Part shown: positions 48,333 to 59,800 of the stretch, one piece after another
Numbering within the stretch: the first letter of the stretch is position 1
How the letters are laid out: every line of letters begins with the position of its first letter
Assembly (NCBI GenBank): GCA_964030785.1
Contig: OZ034971.1
Location: 42,043,304-42,107,303, forward strand
Origin: Siderastrea siderea
Taxonomy: Eukaryota > Cnidaria > Anthozoa > Scleractinia > Rhizangiidae
Length of the DNA stretch: 64,000 nt
Direction of reading: 5' to 3'
Translations under genes and position numbers: made by a program
The notes under the pieces: generated by a model
Database searches by the model: none
What the model was told of the DNA's origin: nothing
What the model saw: the letters and a program-made list of their open reading frames with translations, nothing else

Positions 48333-51300
48333 TCAAACAGTAGCTAGCGCCTTCTTCGCTAGGTGCTTAGACCGCCAATCAAGATATGAGCAATGTGGAA
48401 GCTTCTTTCGATTGAAAGCCTCGCTGTAAGCTGTGTTGTCAGACATCTTCTCGTTGGCCTTCTCTAACTTCGCTTCTGGTTTCATGCATGTGCGAGGGCG
48501 GCCACCTTCGGCACCTTTGAAGTCCTGCGTCGTAACAGAACCGTCTTGGTGGAATTTCTCAACAGGTTTCTGATAAAAGCTGGCCTCGTGGAAATCTCCA
48601 TACTTAACGAAAGGTACTTTCTTGTAAGGCTTGAACTGGGCGTTGTAAGCTGTTTCGTCGAAGAACTTTGCTTTGCTCGGTTCGATCCTCGAGGGAGGTC
48701 TTATCTTGGGCATCCTCACGGCTTCTTTCTGTTTGAAATCTTCTTTCGTGACGGTGGTACTAGCGAATTTCGTTTCAGGCGAAACGTATTCTCCGTCGTC
48801 AGGTTTCAATATTTTCGTGCGTTCGATCTTGTTCGGGTCCCACGTGATCTTGTAAAACTGCTTATTGGTTGTTTCGAAATCCAGATTGTTATTCATAGCC
48901 AGTCGGAGCGTGGCAGGAGGCGGAGAAATGGGTTTTGGAGGCAACGGCATTTTCGCACCAAAACCTGGAAAGTCACTCTTGGCTTGAGTATCGTCTCGGA
49001 ATTTCGAACGCTTTTCAGTCTTCAAAATCGGTTGCCGAACCTTTGCTTCTTGCCTGGCCTCGTATTCTGGCGTCTTGAATTCGTCTTTGTGAACTGTCCG
49101 CAAAAAATGATCTCCTTCGGTACCAATGGTCACTTGTGCTTCTTTCGGCTTGAACGCTTCAGGGCGCGCCGCAAACCTTCCACGGTACACGTCTTGGTTC
49201 CATGTTTTCACGTCATATTTACCGTCTTTATCGGGATAGAGGATGGATCCCGTGTAGCAAGGTAACTCACCAAATGGTGCCTGAGGACTGGGCACTTTAG
49301 CAGTAAACGTTTTGTTGTGAGTGGTTTCTGACTGGAATTTCAGCCCCTTGTTTTGGGTGACTGTCTGTGGCCGAGTAACTTTCACTATCTCTGGGGGGCC
49401 TCGGTCCACAAAGTCTCGGGCATAAACCGTCTTTCCGTCGATTTTCTCTTCTGGTCTTTTGTATTCGTCAACAGCCTGCAAAAGTTAGTAGACAGATCAG
49501 ACAAGTAAGAACATTTTGGTACAAGGCAAAACGAGACTAAAAGAGAGCATGGATAGTTACGCCTAAGACAGTGAGACCTGTTTTAGCTGAAAGGGAAGCC
49601 ACCTAATTTTCCTTCTTTTACATGTACTTTTTTTTTTAATTGGGCGACTGACAAAACGAACGATCTTACTTGGAATTACTGATAAAAAGCCGCGACACTT
49701 TCTACCCATGTCGTTGGGTGCGAACACGGTCTTCCAACAAAGTGAATACAGGGTCACCGGGAAGGACAGGAAAACTTTTTCGCCAGAAACCCTTGGCAAA
49801 CGTAAACGTTTGCAACACAAACTGTGCGAGGCTCGCAGCGAGCTCCCTCCCCTAACTAGGCAGGAGCCTGAGCAGGTCCTCGCGTTTGTGCTCTTTTCGC
49901 AGATTCCCTGCGCTTTTCGAGAAAGACTTGTACACTACCAAGCCATTGAAGATAGTCTATCCTACAAAGTAGAGTGGTCATCACTAGACTCCTACACCAC
50001 GAGAACTCATTATTTTTCTTCAAGTATACCACTGGCCAAATGAAGACGCAAGTCGACGCAGGTTTGGAAATGCGAACTTGCGTAGACAGACTTGTGATGG
50101 GCGGCCAAACGGACTAGCAAGTAATAGGTAAGTTGCATAAAAGCCATTTCAGTGCAGGCTTGCTCGCGTACGGAGAAAAACAATGCTAACACCAATTTGC
50201 GCCGTCTTGCGTTGGGTAGCCAATTCCAATTAGTTCCAATTAGTTCACTTGCGTGCAAGTTTGAACTCGATCAAAGTGAATGCAAATCATCCCAAGCTAC
50301 GCGAAAGGCATTGTCAAACAGAGTCGCAAGTTATCGCAAGTTCTTAGCTCGCGATAGCTTACCACTCCGTTTGGCCAAGGCTTATGGTGGGGCGCAAGAG
50401 GAATCGAAAATGGCGCGATCAGAGGGACAAGCGGTGAAGCCCTCATTTCTCGCGCTCGAGGTTTCGTGAATCATTCCCAATATTTCGCGTCCTTTGCTAT
50501 CCTGGAAGAAAAATAACGACTGCTCGCAGTCTACTATGCTCCTTCAGGGTTATAAAATCCCATTTCACTAAGATAAAGTCCCGCAGTAAAACCATATACC
50601 TTACAAATTCCTTGTGGATCAGGTTTCCGCTCAATGAAATCTAGTCTCTGAACCGTCCTAAAGTCCATGGGCGGTGGGTTGGGATTCCTCAGTCGGGGCA
50701 GTGGTTTCCTCGCGTTACGCGGCTTGGCGCCTTCGTGGAACATGTAGGTTTGTTGATAATCAGTCTTCACTTCAGACATACCTGGCCGCTTGAATACTGA
50801 CTTCATTTTATGAGAGTCTTTCGTGCAACCTTCATGACGATGGTATCCACTAGAAAAATAAAAGACAGAATTCAATCTTCTTCAATTCACGTCACATGAG
50901 TTGGACACTTCTCTCAACAGCGTCCTTTAGTTTGGACTACGTTAATTACGAGATTGAGCACGAGTACGACTTTTGAATTTCAAATCAGTGACGTTTCCAG
51001 AGACCTCACTCCGTCGTGTTGTTTACCAGTAGAGAAGGAAGTTCCAGGTTTGGGATCATCATGTGATGTGAAAATGTAACATCTGCAATCTGGAATTGAA
51101 AACTCCGTGCTCAAATCTAAAGTTCCCTGATGTTGCAGGGCCTCTACCTTCCCCTCAATGTTCGGTGAAACAATTTTGGTTATGGCAACTAAAAACACGG
51201 TTAGACGGACATGGAAAATACTCCAGCAAATATGACAAGAGATTGTAGGCTGCCGGCATACCGAGCGTGGCACTTTTTATGCAGTCGAGAGATATGTTTT

Positions 51301-53084
51301 CAGTCAACGTGAGTCACGCCGGATAGAAAGTTAACAGATGTAAGTCGCCCTTCAAGGGGAACGTAACGTTAGCAAATTTAGGAAAACTTCCACAAACTTC
51401 AATCCCAGTTCAGTAACAATTCTCAACTTTCTCTAAACGTACATGTAAGAAATTGTCAAGAGAAAAAAGTTGTTGAAAAGTTTGTGTACATAGAAACAAT
51501 TTGTCAACATCTTGTCTCAGGTTCCGAAACGCGACTTAATTTCTTGATTTTCGGTGAGGCGATATGCCAATTTTTTTCTATCCTAATTATTTAGAGAATT
51601 TGACGAAAATTTACTCTAATAAGTAAAAACGTAATAAGTAAAATTTTTTGCGAAAAACGCAAAAAATTGATGTCTCCAAAATTTCTTGTAATGCGGTATA
51701 CTTTTTATTGAACTGATCACTTTTTCGCCACGCGTGTCTCGCCACATCACGCTCGCTAGCCTCGCGTGTGTTCCACCAAGAATTTTCCTAAACATGTATA
51801 CGCCATTTGACAATTTCCGTGCAGGGTTAAAAATAATGAATTTATAATCAAATTAATTTATTTAGAAAAAGAGCTGTATTATTCTTAGCATTTTTTGGTC
51901 GCTCACCATTAGACTTTTCTATGGTTGTTTTCAAGTTATCGGACTTTTATTAACTTCTGTGCAAAAATAAACTAAGAATTTTGAGTGTTAAGACATTCAA
52001 ATCGCTTCAATCAGTAGCTCTATGGATGATAGGCAGAAAAAACTATAAAAGAAACCACACTCAGTGTTTTTAGCAGTATTTGCTTTGCTCGTCTACTGTT
52101 AGTATTTTACTGTTTGTTTTTCAACCGATCGAGACAATTTAATAGACCTTGTAAGCTTCTGTACAAACATAAACAAAGAATTTTGAGTATAATATATACT
52201 TTCAGCGAATTTTACTAAGTAGCTCGAGGGATGGCCGACGAGAAAATTCCATGAAATTCCACTTTCAGTAATTTTCTTCTGACAAATCATTTTTGGCAAC
52301 AAATCCACAATTCGGGGAGGGGGGGGGGGGTATTAAAAACATTTGTAACTGACTATATTCTACTTGTCGCCATAATCTGTGACATTGGATAAAGCGAGGT
52401 CGCTACAAACTGACATCTTCGACTGAGACGAATCCTTTCATGCATTCAATTTTGAGAGAAACATTCGCGAAAAATTACTCATAATATTAGTAACCCCCTT
52501 TTTATCTAAACCGTTGTCATTGTTACAAATGTAATTGACGAAACCCGTCGCAATTAACCACGCAAAATCCAATTCGCGAAAGAAGGTTCTTGCAAAGGTC
52601 TATAGAAACACCAAAAGACGCTATCGGCTTTCGTTACTTTTTATAAAATTATAAAACAAAATCATTAAAGGCAAATGATTTCTTGAAGTGTCAACGTGCA
52701 TTCAACAACTCCATAAATTTTACAACGACTTGTAATAAAAGGAGAAATAAACTAAATTATCTTCCGTTATACTGCAAATTGCCTAAACAGCACCTGCACG
52801 AAATGCGGAATGATAGCGGACGTCAACAACCTTACAATTGTCACATTTACTGCACAGTTTTAGTACCCTCTATTCTTTGATTTCTAAATTCATAGGACTT
52901 TTGTAATCATATAATAAAAATAGCTGCATGAATACTCAAGAATACAGCGAACAACAATCAAGCTGTCCACGTCTTTAACTTTTGCTTTGACCTACCCGCA
53001 GTCGCATAATTCACAAACGCATTTCAGTCCTTTCTCCTTCAAAAGATTCTCGGTTTCCGCTGTATACTGTCTTTTTAAAGCCAT
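48333..53084 (-). CDS. SAXO: Stabilizer of axonemal microtubules (SAXO/FAM154 family), complete
   Basis: Three exons, 53084-52996 (89 nt), 50849-50600 (250 nt) and 49475-48333, join in phase to 493 residues. SAXO proteins bind and stabilise microtubules of cilia, flagella and centrioles. The family's N-terminal cysteine motif is built across the first splice junction (KCVCELCDCG, then YHRHEGC), which identifies the short first exon and its ATG at 53084. The rest is a series of Mn-type microtubule-binding modules, for example TDYQQTYMFHEG, SETTHNKTF, VTKEDFKQKEA, FDETAYNAQFKPYKKVPFVK and VTTQDFKG. No membrane segment is seen. Whether it is SAXO1- or SAXO2-like I cannot tell. It is divergent from PMS1, with start codons 790 bp apart, so the two may share a promoter region. 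The large antisense frame at 48546-49265 is a shadow of exon 3. Confidence 0.9.
51860..52290. repeat. Diverged tandem repeat in SAXO intron 1
   Basis: Two copies of a roughly 200-bp segment with shared blocks: CTTCTGT.CAAA.ATAAAC, AAGAATTTTGAGT, CA.TAGCTC.A.GGATG and CACT..CAGT. They lie in the first intron (50850-52995). A poly-G run follows at about 52317-52330. Confidence 0.45.
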
Positions 53085-53874
53085 TTTCCTTTTCTTGACT
53101 TTCAAAACCTGGAAAGAAAGAGAGTGTTTTTGTAAGCGTGAAGAAGACAACTCGTGTTCGCAGATTTAGGAAACCATATTCCGTCAGAATTCGTCGTGAC
53201 TTTTCACACTCGAGTTGTCTTCGAGGGAAAAGGCAAATGAGAGGATGAACTGACAACAGCATTGAACGTTTATATTGTACCTTGATTAGTAGAAAACCGT
53301 TCTCATTTGTGTAGATTAAAGTGAAAGAAATATTCACAAGTTGTCCGCATGAATCAGGGTGAAGTGTTGTGACTTGAGGAGTTTACAAGGGTTAACCATT
53401 GCCATTGACAACGGACAGTCTGTAATATGAATATCATGAATAATTGCAATTTTTCTATTATTCCCTTGGGTAAATTAAACGCCAAAATGGGTGCAGCTGA
53501 TTGGCTATTGTGTTTGCTCCATTGTTTACAAGCTGTTATGGAATCTGATATATAACAATTACATTGTCAATATTAATTCACTTAATGTTTTTGATATTTC
53601 AATCATTAGCCTAGTCGGACAATTGTCGAAAATATTCGTAACAGACCGCTTATGTTCGCGAGCCTTCGTAAGTGTGCCGATGAATGGACACGTGACTTTG
53701 AGAATTTCCCGCTCAAAACAAACATGGCGAACGAAAGAGCAGAACTTTAGAGAGAAGGTTTTTAGGGCTTATAATTGAACTGCCTGCCACAGAAAACTCC
53801 ATACGTTCACGATTAGCTTGTCTTTAGTTTGTTGCTAACTTTTGCAGGGAAGGATTTCTTCAGTTTCAATCGCG
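53085..53874. promoter_or_regulatory. Putative bidirectional promoter between SAXO and PMS1
   Basis: The 790 bp between the divergent start codons of SAXO (minus) and PMS1 (plus) must contain both 5' ends. CAAACATGGCGAACG near 53719-53733 is typical of a TATA-less transcription start area. No TATA box stands out on either side. Inference from arrangement only. Confidence 0.45.
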
Positions 53875-56800
53875 ATGAATCTTTTGCCTTCGTCAACTGT
53901 CCGGCTGATCGCGAGTTCGCAAGTGATCACTTCTGTTAGCTCAGTAGTTAAGGAACTGATCGAGAATTCACTTGATGCTGGAGCAACAAGCATTGAAGTC
54001 AGATTGGTAAGTAATATCTGTCACTCTTTTGTGTATTTTTCTACGGAGAATTCAGTCGGACAAAAATATTTAGGAACCATTTAGCACCCCCTCCCCCTTG
54101 TACATTTCAGCTTAATTCATGTAAGCCTCTGACAGATCCCCCTAAATAGCATCAGCCGTTTGTATCCATGCTGTTTCCTTAAATTTTTTTCACAGATATA
54201 ATTAAGAACATTTAAACAGTACTCCATGACTTCTTCCTGAAAATTTCCATACACCATCGACCCACCCTCCCACCTCCCCCTTGGTTTGAAACCCTCCCCC
54301 CCCCCCCACACACACACACACACATACACACACACCTCTGGAAAATCCACTTTACATTGCAGCTTCATACTTTCTTTTAAAAATCTGGGTTTTGAGATCC
54401 CACTCTCTTGGAATTTCCAATGACCTTCTTTGGGGAGGGTTGGATATAATTTTTCTGGAACCACACATACAATCTGTAATCACAACACTGTAACCGTCAG
54501 GTTCCACTCTAGCTACATGGTCATCTGATCACGCATGTGATTACAGACCAAACTGGACTTCACTGTTAATAACAGCAAGATAAAATAGAAGAAATATGAA
54601 GTACATGTATTTATCATCAAGAGTTTACTGTTTCTTACTCTAGGATGGATGGGGATTGGAAAGAATAGAAGTTCGTGATAACGGCTGTGGAGTAAGTCCT
54701 GAAGATGCCCCCTTTATGGCCCAACCACATTACACTTCAAAAATATCAAGTGATGATGACTTGAAATCTCTTCATACATATGGTTTCCGTGGTGAGGCTT
54801 TGGGGTCTTTAGCATCAGTTAGCAATGTTTCTGTTTTGACCAAGACTGAGTCTGAGCAAGTTGGCATGTTGTATACCCTTGAGCGTAACAGCAAAATAGG
54901 AGCCACTCAACCTAAACCAGCTGCTACTGGTACAACCATCATAGCGACAAACTTATTCAAAAATCTTCCGGTAAGGAAACAGTTCTCCAGCAACAGTAAA
55001 AAGTGCAAAGATGAGTTGAAAAAAGTTGAGGATCTGGTGATAGCATATGGGTTAGTTCACCCCTCTCTGCGGATTTCTTTGCGGCATAATAAGGCAATCG
55101 TCTGGCAAAAGAGTAAAGTCTCGAATCATAGAACAGCTTTATTGTCTGTTTTTGGAACTGGTTTGTTGGCACAAATGGGTGTGATAGAATTTCATGACGA
55201 GAGCAGCAGTGGTATACATGTACTTGGATATCTCCCAAAACCAGGATCTGAATTGGAGGTTACTGGGCGTGCAGTAAATGACAGATGTTTTGTCTTTTTT
55301 AATGGAAGGCCTGTGAATATGAAGCAGATATCTCAGGTAAGAACACAAAGAGCAAGATGGTCAGTTATGTTTACCCTTTATATATAAGCCTCAGCATTAT
55401 AATTATACAAATTCTCTTTGCTGGTTTCTATCACTTAGTTGAGTACTAGTTGGGAGAATTTGTTACTTGTTTAAACATCAAGGCAGTTGATTTTTGGTGA
55501 TCAGTTCCTCAATTCTTGTGACTGGTATGTGATCTAATACATTACCTTATTTGAATAAACTTTATTTACATGAACAAAAAGTCAATATGTTACAACAAAT
55601 ACAGACTACCTGCAAATAGTGAAGCTAATTGAGGCAGGTAGTATGGAGACATATCACTTACACTTTTACAGTAACTGGGAGTGTAAGAAGACACATCCTG
55701 TCAGTACACGCCCACACACTTCGTGATTTTGGCAAGCCAACATTTGACGAGGCTTTCGTTTCACGATTTCAAGAAGAAAATGAAAAAAGAACATTAAATT
55801 TTGTGAAAATGTGTTGACAGAATTCTGCATAAAACTTAGCAAAGCTAATGAATTGTCAACATTTGTTCATTTCTTTGATTATGTATATTTCTAATGAAGG
55901 TATTAAATTTCCCATGTGTAAATTTTGCAAAGATTTTTTTCATGAGTCTAGTTTCGAGATTTTTTTCAACTCACAAAAATAGCGAATTAAGACATACAAA
56001 TTGAAAAATAAGTACAAATAAGGCAACATCAACGACTCTAAAGCCTCTGACTAGTCAATATATGACTCGCCAGCGCAAATTTACGGGATAATTTGGCGCT
56101 ATCTTTATTCCTTCGAGCTCAATTCAATTGCTGTAACATCACACACTTTCCATTTAAGGTATGATTGACGGAAGCGTATTGCAAAGTGCTCAGAGGTGTT
56201 TTGAAAAGAAAAGTCGCGTAGTAGTGAAAATGGTGGTAAAGGTTAAGCTTTGTTTTTAGAACAAATACTGCGTTCAGTTTGTCGTAAACTTGGGACTCCA
56301 GAAAAGGATCATCCAACAGGAATTAACTTTCCACATCCTAGTTAGATGCTCTAAACCACTGTGCCAGGCTTTTCAATAAGGGCCGGCACCTGGCGAAACT
56401 CACCGGCTATTTCACATGAACTCGCCGCCTATTTGATTGAGAAATTACCTGATATTTTATGACTAACATCAGAAACATTCACCACAAAACACGAGCACTG
56501 GATCGGCCAAGATTTAATCATGAAAAACAAAAGAATCTTGCCTGAATTCTGAGTAATTTCAGCAGTGATTTGTGTTTCCTGTTCTGTTCAAATACCCTAC
56601 TTCTTGCTCCAGAATGCAGGAAATGCATTCTCAGAGGCCCAAATTTTGAAATTTTCCAGGGGAGCATACCCCTGGAACCCAATACAATCTCTCTGCCTAC
56701 TCCTTAAATTTTGCCACCTACTCAGATTCCTATTGAAAACTCTGACTGTGCTATAAGTACAGGGATACCCCTGGTGTGTTAGGTCTCTTCCTAGGTTCAG

Positions 56801-59800
56801 GTACAACATAATATTATTTTTATGCCCCACATACATGTACATGTATTGTGTCATTGTGTCAGCCGCTGAAGCTTTCAGGGTTTGATCTCCCCAACCCCTC
56901 TGAAAATTCCACTTTAGCTTCATACTTTCCTTTAAAAAAGTTGGCTTTTTGACTCCCCTCCCCTCAGAATTTCCAATGACCTTTGTTTGAGTGGTTATTG
57001 ATAAATTGTGGGACTGTAGTTCTAAAGTAGGGTCAGTAACGTCTTATAAATGTCTAACATGATCATTTTTATGTGAAAATGTTCCTGACTAATTTAAAGG
57101 GGAGGGTTAACAGTTTTGCGTATGCTCAGGAATCTAAATCCTGTTTTATCACCTGTGCACGTTGTAGCGAGTACATGTACGCAAGCAATATAATTTCGTA
57201 ACATTGTTAAAGAACCAATCAGAAGCAAGTAGATTGCTCGGGTGTGAAATTTTCTTGCAAAAGTTTCGCGTTTAATGATTTCTCAGCTATCTGCACACAC
57301 CCCTGGCAGCCATTTGACCAAAGCGCGCGCAAATAGCAGTAAACTAAACCTTCGGGTCAACAATAAATTCAATATTGGCAGTGTTGGTCTAATCCAGTAA
57401 TATTCCCTGTGAATTTAGTCCTTTGCCATTCTCCTTGGGCTTACTATGGTATGTGATCGCTGAGATACATGTGAGTGGCATTATTAACAGATAGAATTAC
57501 TAATAAATCGGTAAAAAGTAATTTGCTTAATGCACATGCGCCGAGCAGTGAACCTGTTCCTTTAACTGTCAGTGTTTGCTTGTGTGAAAATTACCTACAT
57601 GACCCTACTTTTTTGTTTTGTCCCTAGCTGATCAAGCAGTACTACAACAGTCACACTTCTGGTTCCTCAAACAGATACCCTGTTGCTTTTATTAGCATCA
57701 CATTACCTCCTGACAGCCTTGATGTCAATCTGGAACCCAACAAAACCAGTGTGATGTTAACAAACAAAGATGAACTTATTACACTCCTGACAAATCTATT
57801 GGATGAATTTTACTCTGACGAGAAAAACAAGATTTGTGAAAGGAAAAGTAGTGACCCAAGCAATGCTGCCGAAAAGGAAACCATGAATTCAAAGAATGGG
57901 TTACGTGTCCATGTGAATGAAGATGTTTGTAATGGCAATGTTCGAACGTCAAGAAATGTTGGTGCTGTAAATGGTCAAATTGATGATGGTACAAACAATC
58001 TTAGGAGAAATGGTGAAGTTGCTGTTTGTTTGTCTAACAGTGATACGAATGAAAAAAGTAACCAAAATGGAACATCTGACAGTTTTGATGAAAGCACAGT
58101 CAAGAGCACAGAAAGCCAAGAAAACAGTGAGAAAGCAGAGAATACTGCTGAACTTCATGTGAACAACGATACTCCAAATAACACAACCAGTAAAGACAGC
58201 ACATGCAGCTTGTCAAGAAAAGAATCTGCATCCAATGAAGCAGTTGACCCAATTAATCAAGATGTAGATAAATCACCCAATTCCTTGGCTAAAAACTTGA
58301 CTGGACAAAGTAGTCCTGCAGAGAATTGTAATGTTGAAACGTGCCCCACCCTTGCAGTTTTGAATACAGAAGATCAAGACAAACAGCACGAAGAAACAGT
58401 AAAGGATGGAAATACCTCGAAAGCAGTCAAAGCTAGTGGATATTCAGAAAAAGGTCAAGATGAACCACATAACATTGCGTCATTGTCAAGTACACCTTCC
58501 AACAGTCAATCTGTTGAAAAATTATTTTCACTTGATTTGGATGACCGTTTTGATGATTCAGACTTGGATTTCACTTGTGTAAAATCTAACCTGGAGGTAT
58601 CAAGTGCAACAAATCATGTACAGATTGCAGAAAAGTCTAAACCTTCAGAAATGCCTTCATCTGTGACCAACAAAGGTTCTGATTCAGTTGAAAAATCCTC
58701 AATGTTGGGTCCATCGGGTGCAGCTGAGGCAAATTGCAGTGATAAGGAGTGGAGCATGGGACGTGGAATAGGTGACAAGCAAGGAAAACCTGTGGAGGTA
58801 AGGTACATCACGTATAAGTTTAGTGCACCCAGGCCACAGAAAGCTAAGGAGTTAAACCCAGTTTCTTTGGCAGGACTTATTATTGAAGCAGCTGGAAGCT
58901 TAATTCACTATTCCCTTTTATGTAGATGGGATGCTACAGCTGTAGTTCATCATGGGATTACATGTACCTCAGCATTTTGCTTGGTTTCTTTAACAGACCA
59001 GATCACCCTAAAGGAATACAGAGGCAGGGTACGAGACAAGCATACATACAATCAAAATCTCTCCTTGCAAACACCTACAGCTGTACGTGTACATGATACA
59101 GACATCTCTCTAGTTATGGACAGTCCACATGGACAGTCCACATGGTACCCTAAAGATCATAATTCATTTAAACTGTACTTCTTAACCCTTAAAGCCCCAA
59201 AAGTGATCAGCACTTAATTTCTCCTCATCATATCAATGTTTTAGAACACATCCATATCATGAGAATTTGGCAAATGATCACTGTACTAAACATGAATTGT
59301 CTTGATCAGGTTCTCTCAATTGGTAATCAACAAAATCTATGGAGACCAGTAAGGAGAATTTGTATAATGTTGTTGGGGCTTAAGGTGATTCCATTCAATT
59401 GCATTGCGCATCCTTTCTGCGCATCATTTTTTGCGTGATTAGGGTGCGCGCTTGTAGCACGTGCACGTTCGGAACTTGGTAGGATTATGAAAACTGAGCT
59501 GTTCAGAGAAATGAATTGTCGTTTTCTCCAGAACGAACTCGGTGACCCCACTTTTTTATTCCATTTATTTGAAGAAAATATGACTCTGCATGATATATCC
59601 AAATTTTGAGAATTTTTCTTTATTCAATATTGCAATAATTATTTCGATGAATTCGCTATTACAATCTGACTTTAGGCATTTCACTGGAAGCGTGCAGGTG
59701 CTCGATTTGCCTATTATTTCATTACCTTCATTTTTAAAGCAACTTTAAGGCGTTTTACTGTAACATTGTTTTGCTATCACAAGAATAATGCTTATATTTT

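Noticed and set aside
48546..49265. 239-codon open frame on the plus strand
   Set aside because: It is antisense to SAXO exon 3, whose minus-strand frame has clear family motifs and splice sites.
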